Positions 52,146 through 62,277 are shown, counted from the first letter of the stretch. The stretch is 64,000 nucleotides of DNA from an uncultured Bacteroidia bacterium (GCA_902773925.1 CACYGI010000001.1:62001-126000); one strand, 5' to 3'. Numbers and translations are program-made. The notes: a model not told the origin generated them from the sequence alone.

Positions 52146-54155
52146 TTACTTTGTAGCGAAATGATCGTTGCTCCAGACACCTACCTGAAGGTTAGCGTTG
52201 TAACGCGTAGGCCAGCAGATCAGGTTGCCGGTACCGGACATTTCGATAGTATTCTTGACCTGGGCGTATGCTGCGATGGAGTACATACCCTGGGTGATCT
52301 TGCCGTTGCGGTTGCTCGTGGTAAGAGGGGTCTCGAAAGTTACCTCTTCGAGCATGACCTGGCAGTTCTGCCAACGCAGGTAGCAGTCGAGCAGGGTCTC
52401 CAGAGGCATAACCTTCGGAGCGGGAGCCTCGCCTTCGGTAACCGTAGCCTCAGAAGCATCCAGGCCGGTGAGCTCTGCATAGCCGTTGTAGAGCTTGACC
52501 TTACCGGTAACCTTGCCGTTGATCTTCATGCCGGCCTTGAAAGTGTGGCCGCTCAGGTAGAGCTGGACACCGCCGGTAGCATCCTCGATGAATGCGCTGC
52601 CGCCGTTGACGTAGCTTACCACGGCATCGGTCAGATGCGCGGTAAACTCAGATTCTGCCGCCACTGTGTTGTCGATGATACCTGCTATCGTGGTGATAAC
52701 GGGCTCGGCTTCGACGACCTTGAGGTTCTTGATCTCCCAGGTTGCGTATGCATTAGCGTTGGAGTTGTACTGGAACTTGATCTGGATGAGGTTGCCTGCA
52801 AACTTCTTGAGGCTGATGTCACCCGAACCGACAAAGTTCCAGTTGTTGCCGGGTGAATAGACAGGGATCAAAAGCTCTTCCCAGTTCTCACCGTTGTCCT
52901 TGCTCACGAAGAGCTTGAGCTCCTGGTTGACATTTGCGGCAAAGCGCTGTACGTGCTCGAAGCTGAGGACTGCGGATGAAACGCCGGAAAGGTCGATGTT
53001 GGGGCTGATGATCTCCGCCTTGGAGGTAACCTTGGCAGTTGCGGTAGCCTTCATGCCGTACTTGGCATCGTTTACCCAGATACTCTCGACACCTTCAACA
53101 GGGATGACATTTACAATCTCCCAGCCGCCCGTAGTACCGAGGAAGGACTCCTCGTACGGAAGAGGGAATGCAGCGAAGCCGGCTGCCTGGTTGATGGTGA
53201 CCGTAACCGAAGAAGCATCCTTGCCGGATGCAGATTTGAGGGTGATCACGCCCGTGCGGGCATCTGCGGTATTCTCGGCTGCGACGATGCTGACCAGCGT
53301 GGTGTCGGCAACCTTGTTCATGCTGGAAACCGTAAGCCACGAAGCGTCGGAAGTGAACTCGATGGAAGCGCCGGAGTAAACCACCTTTGCAACAACGGTG
53401 GTCTCATCCTTGGGAACATCGAACGATGCGGGAGTCACGGAGATGAGGGACTTCTTGTAAGCGACTACCGAAGCGGTCTTTTCAACCGTCTCGGGGGTGC
53501 CCTTGTAGCTCATCAGCTCACCCTTGACGGTCATTTCGTCGCCAAGAGCGAATTCCTTACCCGTGGTGAACGGCTTGCCGTTGAGCCAGGAGCCGCGGTA
53601 GATCTGGAGTGCCTTGTCTGCGGCGAACTTGCCGTCATCGGAGATATAAAAAGTAGCATTGCCGTACTGGGCGCTGATCTCGACAATCTTGCAGACAATA
53701 CCCTTGACACAGTATTCGCCGTCCAGATAATAGCTCTGGCCGTCACCCTTGTCGATAGCCTTGATGGCAGCAAGCGCCTCGGCGACCGTAATTACTACGG
53801 GATCGGTCTTCTGTGCATACTGGACGAGATTGAGATACTGGGTCTTGTTGTTGCAGAGGAACTTCACCTCGGCAGTGCGGGTGGCCTTGGTCTTCTCGGC
53901 GGAGAAGGTGACGGTAGCCTCGCCTTCGCTGCCGGAGAGAGGAGTGGCGGTGAGCCAGTCGCCGAGAGAGCCCTCGTCGATCTGCCATGCGCCGTGTGCG
54001 GTAAACTTAGCCTGAGTGGTACCTCCATTGACATCAATGGAGACAAAGGACTTCTCAAATTCTACCTCGGAGGAAAGATTGGGCATTTTATCGTCGCAGG
54101 AGACTGCGATACCGAGACAGAGAACAAGTGCCGATACAAAATATCTTAATTTCAT
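52146..54155 (-). CDS. BACON/OB-fold multidomain lipoprotein
   Basis: 669 residues from the ATG at 54155, lipobox IAVSC (Cys20). Order of parts: a BACON-like domain (FVSIDVNGGTTQAKFTAHGAWQI...), an OB-fold-like or DUF5689-type domain (TVAEALAAIKAIDKGDGQSYYLDGEYCVKGIVCKI), a second BACON-like domain (SVTPASFDVPKDETTVVAKV...), a jellyroll of choice-of-anchor type (PLPYEESFLGTTGGWEIVNV ... ATWEIKNLKVV) and a second OB-like domain to the end. It follows the full-length Oar-like gene by 17 bases and is probably the surface lipoprotein partner of that receptor. Confidence 0.8.
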   Translation of the reverse strand: MKLRYFVSALVLCLGIAVSCDDKMPNLSSEVEFEKSFVSIDVNGGTTQAKFTAHGAWQIDEGSLGDWLTATPLSGSEGEATVTFSAEKTKATRTAEVKFLCNNKTQYLNLVQYAQKTDPVVITVAEALAAIKAIDKGDGQSYYLDGEYCVKGIVCKIVEISAQYGNATFYISDDGKFAADKALQIYRGSWLNGKPFTTGKEFALGDEMTVKGELMSYKGTPETVEKTASVVAYKKSLISVTPASFDVPKDETTVVAKVVYSGASIEFTSDASWLTVSSMNKVADTTLVSIVAAENTADARTGVITLKSASGKDASSVTVTINQAAGFAAFPLPYEESFLGTTGGWEIVNVIPVEGVESIWVNDAKYGMKATATAKVTSKAEIISPNIDLSGVSSAVLSFEHVQRFAANVNQELKLFVSKDNGENWEELLIPVYSPGNNWNFVGSGDISLKKFAGNLIQIKFQYNSNANAYATWEIKNLKVVEAEPVITTIAGIIDNTVAAESEFTAHLTDAVVSYVNGGSAFIEDATGGVQLYLSGHTFKAGMKINGKVTGKVKLYNGYAELTGLDASEATVTEGEAPAPKVMPLETLLDCYLRWQNCQVMLEEVTFETPLTTSNRNGKITQGMYSIAAYAQVKNTIEMSGTGNLICWPTRYNANLQVGVWSNDHFATK

Positions 54156-54172
54156 AACGCTGTGTTTTCGGA

Positions 54173-57100
54173 TTAGTTGAACATATACTTGATACCGATG
54201 GAAGCGTACCAGCACTGACCTACGTTAGTGTTGTTGACCCAGGTCTGGGTGGTGCCGCTGACAGCCTCGGGAGTGGAGAAGGTAGGATAACCCTGTGCAT
54301 CCACGCCTTCGTACTGGAGGATACGGCCGGAGTTGAGTTCCGGATTCATATACTTGCTCACACCCCAGTTGTTGTTGAAGAAGTTGAGCAGGTTCTTGAT
54401 ATCCATGCTGAGCTGGAGAGTATTTGTGCTCTTGCCAACCTTGACGGTGAAGTCGTGCTTGTAGCTGAAATCGAGTCTGTGGACCCAGGGATTGTAGACT
54501 GCATAGCCTTCTGCATATTTGCCCTGGTTCTTGCTCAGGTAAGCATCGTTGTGTACGAAATCCATGAAGCGGTCACGATCGTCGTCGGAGACGAAACGGA
54601 ACTCTCCGGAAGCGACCTGCTCATCGGTAGGGATGAAGAGAGAGTCGTACTTGTAGTTGTCACCGTTCATGTCGTTGGTCAGCATATAGGAGTAGTTGTA
54701 ACCACCGCGCCAAGCCTCATAGATGAAGCTGAAGTGGTTGCCGCTGCGGTCATCGTGAGTGAGCGATGCCACTACGCGGTCAGGAGTATTGTTCTGTGAG
54801 AGGTGAACCGTGGTGTAGTTCGGGCCCATAACCGTCGGGACATAGTTGAAGATGGATGCAGGGTCCGAGCCGGGGAGGGAGGTGAGCTCCTTCGCTACGA
54901 CGTGGGTATAAGCAGCCATAAAGGAGAGGCCCTGGACAGGACGCACGTTGACGGTGACGTTGCCGGACCAGGTATAACCCTTGTCGGTATTGGTCAGCAC
55001 GTAAGCGGGCGAGCCGGTGTACTTGAAATTCTTCGGATAGACCGGACGGTTGTCAACGCCGTTGAAGCGGGCGAAACCGTTGACAGGGATCATATTCCAG
55101 TCTTCCATCGTGGAGGCGTTGATGTTCTTGTTGAACATACCCTCAACGGTGATGGTGAAGGGGAACGAAGTGGGAAGTGAATAGTCAACTGCGAGAGAGG
55201 TCTTCCAGACCTGAGGCATCTTGAAGTTGGGATCAACTGCCGCGAGCTTGGAAGGAATCTTGCCGTCCTCTGCAGAAATGGTCTGAGGATAACCGAGCTC
55301 GGCCCACTTTGCACGCATCTCTTCATAATCGGTGATCAGGTCGCCCTTGAATGCCTCAAGGTTGGGATTTGCACTGACGACCTCACCCTCGCTGTTGTAC
55401 TGGGTGCTGATGATACCGTTATACTGGTTCATCGAAGAGTTGGAAGGCATATTGGTGAGGAACACCAGAGGAATACGGCCGGTGAAGATACCGGTACCGC
55501 CGCGAACCTTCAGGAAATTGTTGCCCAGGACATCCCAGGTAAAGCCGAGACGGGGTGAGAAGAGCGGAGTGGGCTTGGGCCACTTGCCGGTATCGATATG
55601 GCGGATATTGCCGTTTGCATCAGGATATTCGAGCTCGTAAACAGCATTGTTTGTAATGATGTTGCTGTTGTCGAAGAAGAAGTCGTCGATACGCAGACCT
55701 GCGGTGAGCATAAAGTTGTCGGTGACATTCCAGTCATCCTGTGCATAGAGGCTTGCCTTGTGGTACATTACGCGGCTTGCCGGATCGTCACGCATCAGGT
55801 TATCGTAACCGTAGGTGAAGCAGACGGTCTCGGGAGTAGCGCCCGTGAGGAAGTCTTCGAGAGAATTGTAACGATAGTAACCCGTACCGTTGCGGAGGTA
55901 GGAGTTGTCCGCCATCTGGTACTCATATGCAAGACCCGCGGTGAGCTTGTGGGCGCCCATATACATCGTGAAGTCATCCTTGAGGTTGAACACGTTGTTG
56001 TGGTAGCCGTTCTTCCAGGTGAAGAGCTCGTAACCGAGGGACATATACGGAGTGACAGTACCCGTGCCGTCAAGGATATCGATGAACGGGAAGTACTTCG
56101 AAGGAGTATCGCGGGTGGTATCGAGCTTGGAGAAGGTTGCCAGGAACTGGTTCGCCATATTGTCCGAGATCTTGCTGTTCAGATCGAAGGAGAAGGAGTG
56201 GACCAGATTGTTCAGATTGTAGAACGAATTGGCAAACGACATCGAATACTGGCCGAGGCGGTCCTCAGTAGTACGCAGGAAGCAGTCGGATGATGTCCTG
56301 TTGGTATAGTTGCATTCGCGCGAAACGGTGTAGTTGTAACGGAGTGCAAGGTGGTGCTTGTCCGTGATATTCCAGTCGATGCGGGCGAGAGCCTTGATGT
56401 TGCTTTCGTCGCCGAGGAAGTTCTGGTAAGCGCCGGTCTCATATCCGTACTTTTCCCTGACATAATTGCTGACCTTCTCCATATCGGCGACGGTCACGCG
56501 GGAAATGTTGAGGGCAGGATCTGCGACACCGTCGGTCGAAGGCCTCCAGTAAGAGGTAACCTCCGGGTGCGGAATGTACTCGAAGTTGACGAAGAAGAAG
56601 AGCTTGTTCTTGATGATGGGGCCGCCGAGGGTCATACCATAGGTGGTGGTACGGTCTTCAGCGCGGTCGCCGAGCTCGAGACCCGCGACAGTGTTGCCGC
56701 GCATAAACTCGTTGCGGTGATAGACATAAGCGCTTCCGCGGAAAGTGTTGGTACCGGACTTGGTGATAGCGTTGACGCCACCGCCGATGAAGTTGGTCTG
56801 ACGGACGTCATAGGGGCTGATGACCACCTGGACCTCCTCGATAGCGTCGAGGGAGACAGGGTTGCCGCCGCCCGGAAGGTCGCCGGAGAGACCGAAGTTG
56901 TTATTGAAGTTCGCACCGTCGATGGTGAAGTTGGAAGAGCGGTCGTCCGCACCCATAAAGGTCATACCGTTACCTCCGTAGGGAGAAAGCCTCGTGAGGT
57001 CGGTAAGATTGCGGCTGACCGTAGGCAGGGAAGTGATCTGGCTGTTGTTGATGTTGGTGGCGGCACCGGTCTTCTCGGAGTTGAACCGGGAAGCGGCGTC

Positions 57101-57469
57101 AGCTACGACAACAACCTTTTCAAGCTGCTCTGCGGAAGGAGCCATCCTGATGTCAAGGACGAAAGCGTGACCAAGCTGCAGTGTAATGTCCTGGTAGAGC
57201 ACAGTCTCGTAACCGAGCATCTGGAACTTGACCTCGTAGGGACCGCCGCTGCGCATACCCGGGATCGAGTAGTAACCTTCAGCGTTGGTCACTGCGTAAT
57301 AGGACGTACCTGAAGGCGTGTGTGTAGCGATAACCGCGACACCCGGAACGCCGCCTTCGTCATCAGAGACCTTACCGTTCATTGAAGCGGTGGTGACCTG
57401 AGCGTTTGCAGAGATGCCGGAGATGAGAATTACCAGCATCACCAAAACGGATTTGAAAAATTTGTTCAT
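54173..57469 (-). CDS. Oar-like TonB-dependent receptor, full length
   Basis: 1098 residues with signal peptide (to ISANA). Carboxypeptidase-regulatory-like domain (SMNGKVSDDEGGVPGVAVIATHTPSG), a plug with VTRNLTDLTRLSP-like and SNFTIDGANFNNNFGLSG segments, VVISPYDVRQTNFIGGGVNAITKSGTN, and a large barrel ending GIKYMFN. Oar proteins are outer-membrane TonB-linked receptors; in some Bacteroidetes and Myxococcus they help secrete or take up peptides and proteins. It heads a two-gene operon with the BACON/OB lipoprotein and has a consensus promoter divergent from metK. Confidence 0.92.
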   Translation of the reverse strand: MNKFFKSVLVMLVILISGISANAQVTTASMNGKVSDDEGGVPGVAVIATHTPSGTSYYAVTNAEGYYSIPGMRSGGPYEVKFQMLGYETVLYQDITLQLGHAFVLDIRMAPSAEQLEKVVVVADAASRFNSEKTGAATNINNSQITSLPTVSRNLTDLTRLSPYGGNGMTFMGADDRSSNFTIDGANFNNNFGLSGDLPGGGNPVSLDAIEEVQVVISPYDVRQTNFIGGGVNAITKSGTNTFRGSAYVYHRNEFMRGNTVAGLELGDRAEDRTTTYGMTLGGPIIKNKLFFFVNFEYIPHPEVTSYWRPSTDGVADPALNISRVTVADMEKVSNYVREKYGYETGAYQNFLGDESNIKALARIDWNITDKHHLALRYNYTVSRECNYTNRTSSDCFLRTTEDRLGQYSMSFANSFYNLNNLVHSFSFDLNSKISDNMANQFLATFSKLDTTRDTPSKYFPFIDILDGTGTVTPYMSLGYELFTWKNGYHNNVFNLKDDFTMYMGAHKLTAGLAYEYQMADNSYLRNGTGYYRYNSLEDFLTGATPETVCFTYGYDNLMRDDPASRVMYHKASLYAQDDWNVTDNFMLTAGLRIDDFFFDNSNIITNNAVYELEYPDANGNIRHIDTGKWPKPTPLFSPRLGFTWDVLGNNFLKVRGGTGIFTGRIPLVFLTNMPSNSSMNQYNGIISTQYNSEGEVVSANPNLEAFKGDLITDYEEMRAKWAELGYPQTISAEDGKIPSKLAAVDPNFKMPQVWKTSLAVDYSLPTSFPFTITVEGMFNKNINASTMEDWNMIPVNGFARFNGVDNRPVYPKNFKYTGSPAYVLTNTDKGYTWSGNVTVNVRPVQGLSFMAAYTHVVAKELTSLPGSDPASIFNYVPTVMGPNYTTVHLSQNNTPDRVVASLTHDDRSGNHFSFIYEAWRGGYNYSYMLTNDMNGDNYKYDSLFIPTDEQVASGEFRFVSDDDRDRFMDFVHNDAYLSKNQGKYAEGYAVYNPWVHRLDFSYKHDFTVKVGKSTNTLQLSMDIKNLLNFFNNNWGVSKYMNPELNSGRILQYEGVDAQGYPTFSTPEAVSGTTQTWVNNTNVGQCWYASIGIKYMFN

Positions 57470-57526
57470 AAGTATTGTATAAGGATTGAAAGGTTTGATT
57501 TTCCTTACATATTACAGTATATCGGG

Positions 57527-57558
57527 ACAAATATAGTTCAATTTAACATCATTGCAAA
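57527..57558 (-). promoter_or_regulatory. Promoter for the Oar-like receptor operon
   Basis: TTTG (57555-57558), 20 bases, TATATTTG (57527-57534) on the minus strand; leader of about 50 bases. Confidence 0.8.
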
Positions 57559-57596
57559 AGGAAAAAAACAATAATTTTCTTTTTCTCTCCTTTTGT

Positions 57597-57626
57597 TTTG
57601 AGGTATCGTTTTTCTTCGTATCTTTG
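57597..57626 (+). promoter_or_regulatory. Promoter for metK
   Basis: TTTG (57597-57600), 18 bases, TATCTTTG (57619-57626). Transcription would start just before the riboswitch aptamer. Confidence 0.75.
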
Positions 57627-57633
57627 CAGTCCC

Positions 57634-57682
57634 AGTGGATGGATTTGACTGCTTGCTACCACTATAAAAAAACGCTAAAACG
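57634..57682 (+). promoter_or_regulatory. SAM-II-type riboswitch aptamer upstream of metK
   Basis: Stem P1 is AGTGG (57634-57638) with CCACT (57659-57663). The loop holds GATTTGACTGCTTGC, and the 3' tail holds the A-rich run and GCTAAA (57674-57679) expected for the SAM-II pseudoknot. SAM-II RNAs control methionine and SAM synthesis genes; metK is directly downstream. The call rests on recognised sequence motifs and the stem, not on a covariance search. Confidence 0.75.
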
Positions 57683-57711
57683 AGCCTGCCCCGGACGGGG
57701 CTTATAAGAAC

Positions 57712-57745
57712 GTCAAATCCTCCGCCGCGGAAGATTTGATTTTTT
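57712..57745 (+). terminator. Expression-platform terminator of the metK riboswitch
   Basis: TCAAATC (57713-57719) pairs with GATTTGA (57733-57739) around an inner TCCG/CGGA stem, followed by six T. The 5' arm GTCAAATCC (57712-57720) is also perfectly complementary to GGATTTGAC (57641-57649) in the aptamer, giving an antiterminator when SAM is absent. The hairpin ends eight bases before the metK start codon. Confidence 0.75.
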
Positions 57746-57753
57746 ATAAGGCT

Positions 57754-58995
57754 ATGTATCTCTTTACCTCAGAATCCGTTTCGGAAGGACACCCGGACAA
57801 GGTGGCCGACCAGATTTCAGACGCCATACTTGATGATTTCCTCCGCCAGGACGAGAACGCCCACGTGGCCTGCGAGACATTCGTCACCACGGGCCTGGTC
57901 CTCATAGGCGGCGAAGTCAGTTCGCGCGATGCGTGGGTTGATATCCAGAATGTCGCCCGCCGCACCATCCGCCGCATAGGCTACAACAAGGGCGAGTACC
58001 GTTTCGACGCCGAGTCGTGCTCGGTGCTATCAGCCCTTCACGAGCAGAGTGCCGATATTGCCCGGGGTGTCAACCGCGAAACCCTGCTGGAGCAGGGCGC
58101 AGGCGACCAGGGCATAATGTTCGGCTACGCCTGCAACGAGACCGAGCAGTATATGCCCCTGGCGCTGATGCTCTCCCACCTGCTGCTGCAGGAGCTGGCT
58201 CTCATCCGCAGGGAAACCCCATCTCCGATGCCGTACCTGCGTCCGGATGCCAAAAGCCAGTTTACCATAGAGTACGAGGACGACGGCACCCCCGTCCGTA
58301 TCCATACCATAGTGCTCTCAACCCAGCACGACGAGGATGTGGAACGCGACCGCATCGAGGCTGATGTCCGTGCCATCCTTCTGCCCCGCCTGCTGCAAAA
58401 GCTACCCGCACGCACCGCAGCCCTTTTCAAGGGTGACTACATACTGCACGTCAATCCGACCGGCAAGTTTGTCATCGGCGGACCTCACGGCGATACCGGC
58501 CTTACGGGACGCAAGGTCATCGTGGATACCTACGGCGGCAATTCAGGCCACGGCGGCGGCGCATTTTCTGGCAAGGACCCGAGCAAGGTTGACCGCAGCG
58601 CGGCATACGCAGCCCGCCATATCGCCAAGAATATGGTCGCGGCAGGCGTCGCGGACCGCTTTATGCTCCAGCTGGCCTATGCCATCGGCGTCGCCAGCCC
58701 GGTAAGCGTTTTCGTCAATACTTTCGGCACATCCCACAGCAGTATGTCCGACGGACAGATTGCAGCCCGCATCCGGGAGCTGTTCGACCTGCGTCCGGCG
58801 GCCATCATCCGCCGATACGGCCTGACCAATCCGATCTACCTGCCTACCGCGGCCTACGGCCATTTCGGGCGCGAGCCTTATGAGCAGGAAGTGACCCTGA
58901 TACGCGACGGTAAGGAAGTCCGCCGCAGGATTCAGTTCTTCGGCTGGGAAAAACTGGACTGCACCGACCTTTGCCGGAAGGAGTTCCTACGGTAA
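57754..58995 (+). CDS. metK: S-adenosylmethionine synthetase
   Basis: 413 residues from the ATG at 57754; the longer frame would start inside the terminator. It makes S-adenosylmethionine from methionine and ATP. Signatures: [24 protein letters not shown] at the N-terminus, [12 protein letters not shown], and [28 protein letters not shown]. The length is a little above the usual 385-400. Expression is probably controlled by the SAM-II riboswitch directly upstream. Confidence 0.97.
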   Translation: MYLFTSESVSEGHPDKVADQISDAILDDFLRQDENAHVACETFVTTGLVLIGGEVSSRDAWVDIQNVARRTIRRIGYNKGEYRFDAESCSVLSALHEQSADIARGVNRETLLEQGAGDQGIMFGYACNETEQYMPLALMLSHLLLQELALIRRETPSPMPYLRPDAKSQFTIEYEDDGTPVRIHTIVLSTQHDEDVERDRIEADVRAILLPRLLQKLPARTAALFKGDYILHVNPTGKFVIGGPHGDTGLTGRKVIVDTYGGNSGHGGGAFSGKDPSKVDRSAAYAARHIAKNMVAAGVADRFMLQLAYAIGVASPVSVFVNTFGTSHSSMSDGQIAARIRELFDLRPAAIIRRYGLTNPIYLPTAAYGHFGREPYEQEVTLIRDGKEVRRRIQFFGWEKLDCTDLCRKEFLR

Positions 58996-58999
58996 ATAA

Positions 59000-61495
59000 T
59001 CAGAGCTGGAAATCGACCACAGTAATGCCCGCGCCGCCCATTTCGAGGGCCTCGTCGCGGACTGAAGCCACGCCCGGAACGGTGCGCAGATAGCGGCGGA
59101 TCTCTTCGCGAAGGGCGCCAGTACCCTTGCCGTGCAGGATCTTGACCTGCCCCATACCGAGCATCAGGGCATCGTCGATAAACCGTACCACGGTCTCCAT
59201 GGCATCGGCAAGCCTCTCGCCGCGCACGTCTATCGAGGGTGAGAACTCCAGACGGCGGCGCGAGAGCGAGGTATTGTCGAAACTCTGCTGCGCAGGGCGG
59301 CTTGCACGCACCTGCTCGCGATAGCGGTTCTCGCTCACCCGCTCCACTTTGGCAGGTACGACACGGCTTATGACGCTGCCGACGGATACTGAAATGGTCT
59401 TGGCCGAAATGCGGACGATCTCTCCTACGAATCCGCTGTCCTTGAGGAGCACCTTGTCGCCGACCTGCAGCGGACGGTTTTCATTCTCGGCGGCAGCCTT
59501 GACCGGCTTGTCGGCGGGTTTTTCCTCCCCGCGACGGCGGCGCCGCTCGGCCTCACGCTCCTTGCGGGCGACTATGCGGGCCATCTTTTCCTCTATCTTG
59601 CGGTCTGTTTCGGCGGTATCGACGCTTTCCACCTTTTCGCGAAATTCCTTCAGGCCGCGGCGGATCTCGCGCGTCTTTTCCTTCTCAGCCTGGGCCTCGC
59701 GGATGTCGCGGATGGTCTGCTCCACCCTCTTGTTGGCCTCATCGAGGATCTGAGAAGCCTCGCGGCGGGCCCCGTCGAGGATCTCCTTCTTGAGAGCCTT
59801 TATCTCGCCCAGCTCCTTCTGATAGCGGTCCGTCAGGGTCTCCAGGGTGCGGTCGGTGGCCTTGATATGGGCCAGCTTCTCGTCGAGAGCCTTGCGGTTG
59901 CGCGCGATCTTGCGCAGGTTGCGCTCGATATTGACGAAATCCTTGCCGGCCCGCTCCTCAGCTGAACGCACCACAACCTCGCTCAGGCCTATCTGCCGTG
60001 CCAGCTCAAAAGCAAATGAATTGCCCGGCAGGCCCTGTTCGAGCTTGAACAAAGGCCGGATCGCGGCTGCGTCAAACAGCATCGCGCCGTTGGCAACACC
60101 GGTATTGCCGGCGGCGTACATCTTGAGGTTGGTGTAATGGGTCGTGATCACCCCATAGACCTTCATCCGATCCAGTTCGGCCAGGACGGCTTCGGCTATC
60201 GCACCGCCTGCCGCCGGCTCCGTGCCGCTGCCGAATTCGTCGATAAGCACCAGCGAATGCTCGCTCACGCCCTCGAGCATCTCCTTGAGGTTGGACAGAT
60301 GCGAACTGTAGGTGCTCAGGTCGTTTTCGATGGACTGGTTATCGCCTATATCGATGAAAATGCGGTCGAAAACCAGCATCTCGGAAATCTCGGAGGTGGG
60401 AATCAGCAATCCCCACTGGAACATATACTGCAGCAGGCCGACCGTCTTGAGGCAAACGGACTTGCCGCCGGCGTTGGGGCCTGAGATCAGAAGTATGCGC
60501 TTGCTGCGGTTGAGCGTCAGCGTCAGGGGCACTATCTCCTTGCCTTCGCGACGAAGCGACGCTTCGAGCAGCGGATGGCGCGCCTTGCGCAGGATCAGCT
60601 CGCCGGTGGTCGAGAGAATCGGCATTCCGGCTTTCATCTCCACTCCCGTGACGGCTTTGGCGTGAATAAAATCCAGCTCGCCAAGGAAGTCCGACGCGGC
60701 AATGAGCTCCGGCAGGTAGGGGCGCAGGAATTCGCTGAACTCGAAGAGGATGCGCTGTATCTCGCGCTGCTCTTCGAATTGGAGCTCCCGGATCTGGTTT
60801 TCGAGCTCGATGATCTCCAGAGGCTCTACGAAGGCCGTTTTGCCGCTGGACGAAGAGTCATACACGAGTCCTGGAATCTTTTTCTTGTTGGCGACCGGAA
60901 CCGGAATCAGCATACGGCCGTCGCGGACCGAAGCGGCAGCTTCCTCATCGATGATGCCTTCGGCACGTGCGCTGCGCAGAATACTCTCGATGCGCTTTGC
61001 TATCACCCCGTCCTTTTCGCGGAGCGAACGGCGCAGAGCCTGCAGGGTCGGGGAAGCCGAGTCGCGGACCTCATTGTCCCGCCCCAGAATCAGGGATATG
61101 CGGCGGCTCACCTCCGGATAATAGATTATGCCTTCGGCCAGGGCCCGAAGCGAAGGATACAGGTCATCCTTGCACTTGTCAAAGAAGCCAAGCACCAGCC
61201 GCAGCGTATCCATCGCAGTGCGGAGACGTACCAGCGAAGGCAGGTCAATCCATGTCGAAGGCGCTTCGAGCGGCTTGAGGAACGGACGTGCATCCACATA
61301 ACCGGCCGTGGGGAATGAATCTTCGAACAGGCAGATGAGGCGCATTTCATCCACGGGACGCAGGCGGGAGAGGATCTCCTGCGCATCTGTGGCCATAACT
61401 TCCTCGTCCACGCGCTTTCGCGCATAGTCCGTGGCGCAGCGATCCCTCACCGAAAGGCGGATACGGTCAAATCCGATTTTACGTTCGAGGTCCAC
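59000..61495 (-). CDS. mutS2: MutS2 family DNA-binding ATPase/endonuclease
   Basis: 831 residues from a GTG at 61495, which overlaps the dacA stop codon (TAGTG); this start gives VDLERKIGFDRIR, matching the usual MutS2 N-terminus. Walker A SGPNAGGKS at 338-346, VLIDEFGSGTEP (Walker B), a long charged coiled coil (about 520-660) and a C-terminal Smr domain (about 755-831, SIDVRGERLADAMETV and LHGKGTGALREEI). MutS2 acts on recombination intermediates and, in some bacteria, on collided ribosomes. It lacks the mismatch-recognition domain of MutS. Confidence 0.94.
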   Translation of the reverse strand: MDLERKIGFDRIRLSVRDRCATDYARKRVDEEVMATDAQEILSRLRPVDEMRLICLFEDSFPTAGYVDARPFLKPLEAPSTWIDLPSLVRLRTAMDTLRLVLGFFDKCKDDLYPSLRALAEGIIYYPEVSRRISLILGRDNEVRDSASPTLQALRRSLREKDGVIAKRIESILRSARAEGIIDEEAAASVRDGRMLIPVPVANKKKIPGLVYDSSSSGKTAFVEPLEIIELENQIRELQFEEQREIQRILFEFSEFLRPYLPELIAASDFLGELDFIHAKAVTGVEMKAGMPILSTTGELILRKARHPLLEASLRREGKEIVPLTLTLNRSKRILLISGPNAGGKSVCLKTVGLLQYMFQWGLLIPTSEISEMLVFDRIFIDIGDNQSIENDLSTYSSHLSNLKEMLEGVSEHSLVLIDEFGSGTEPAAGGAIAEAVLAELDRMKVYGVITTHYTNLKMYAAGNTGVANGAMLFDAAAIRPLFKLEQGLPGNSFAFELARQIGLSEVVVRSAEERAGKDFVNIERNLRKIARNRKALDEKLAHIKATDRTLETLTDRYQKELGEIKALKKEILDGARREASQILDEANKRVEQTIRDIREAQAEKEKTREIRRGLKEFREKVESVDTAETDRKIEEKMARIVARKEREAERRRRRGEEKPADKPVKAAAENENRPLQVGDKVLLKDSGFVGEIVRISAKTISVSVGSVISRVVPAKVERVSENRYREQVRASRPAQQSFDNTSLSRRRLEFSPSIDVRGERLADAMETVVRFIDDALMLGMGQVKILHGKGTGALREEIRRYLRTVPGVASVRDEALEMGGAGITVVDFQL

Positions 61496-62277
61496 TACTT
61501 GTATGAATCTTCTATTGCCCTGCGCAGCTCGGTGATACTGGAAATGGATTTGTAGCGGCCATTGTCGGCAATCCATATTTCGCCGGTCTCCTCCGAGACG
61601 ACCACCGCAAGGGCGTCGGAGACCTCCGAAATGCCCAGGGCCGCCTTATGGCGCATCCCGTAATGTGCGGGAAGGCCGGCGTTGTCGGACATCGGAAGGG
61701 TGCAGCGCGCAGCGATTATCCTTGACTGTGACATTATCACCGCGCCGTCGTGCAGCGGTGCATTCTTGAAAAATATACTCTCTATCATACGGCGGCTGAT
61801 GACTGCATCCACCTCGTCGCCGGTCTCGATATAGTCCGTGAGCGTATTTTCGTGCGTCAGCACTATCAGCGCACCGGTCTTTTTCTCGGACATATGCTTG
61901 CAGGCGGCGGTTATCTCCTCCAGGACCGCGAAGCTTATGGCATCTTTGTGCCCGGTACGCAGGATCCGGCCAAGGAAACTGCGCTTGAGCACGGGGGTTA
62001 TGCGATTGCCGATATTGAGCAGGAAGCGCCGCACATCCTGCTGGAAAATGATCAGGATGACTATCACCCCGCCTCCGAGCACCTGTCCCAGGACAAATGA
62101 GATGAGTCTCATATCCAGTGCCTTGAATATGATCCAGGCTATATACAGGGCCAGGATGACGAGGAAGATATTGAGCGCCGAGGTGCCCCTCAACGCACGG
62201 AAAAGCCCGTAGATGAGCAGACCTACGAGCAGCACGTCGATCACGTCGACAAATCTTATCTCCAGCAGTTCGAGCAT
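61495..62277 (-). CDS. dacA: Diadenylate cyclase (CdaA/DacA type)
   Basis: 260 residues from the ATG at 62277. Three membrane helices fill the first 85 residues (VIDVLLVGLLIYGLF, IFLVILALYIAWII, VLGGGVIVILIIF). The DisA_N catalytic domain follows with LHDGAVI (DGA motif) and GMRHKAALG, where the usual RHR is RHK. It makes the second messenger c-di-AMP at the membrane. Unlike in Firmicutes there is no cdaR/glmM neighbour; it is coupled to mutS2 by a one-base overlap. A -7 box lies only seven bases before the start codon. Confidence 0.93.
   Translation of the reverse strand: MLELLEIRFVDVIDVLLVGLLIYGLFRALRGTSALNIFLVILALYIAWIIFKALDMRLISFVLGQVLGGGVIVILIIFQQDVRRFLLNIGNRITPVLKRSFLGRILRTGHKDAISFAVLEEITAACKHMSEKKTGALIVLTHENTLTDYIETGDEVDAVISRRMIESIFFKNAPLHDGAVIMSQSRIIAARCTLPMSDNAGLPAHYGMRHKAALGISEVSDALAVVVSEETGEIWIADNGRYKSISSITELRRAIEDSYK

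Noticed and set aside
57634..57745. SAM-I (S-box) riboswitch
   Set aside because: The four-way junction motifs of SAM-I are absent; the compact stem, GATTTGACTGCTTGC loop and GCTAAA tail fit SAM-II.
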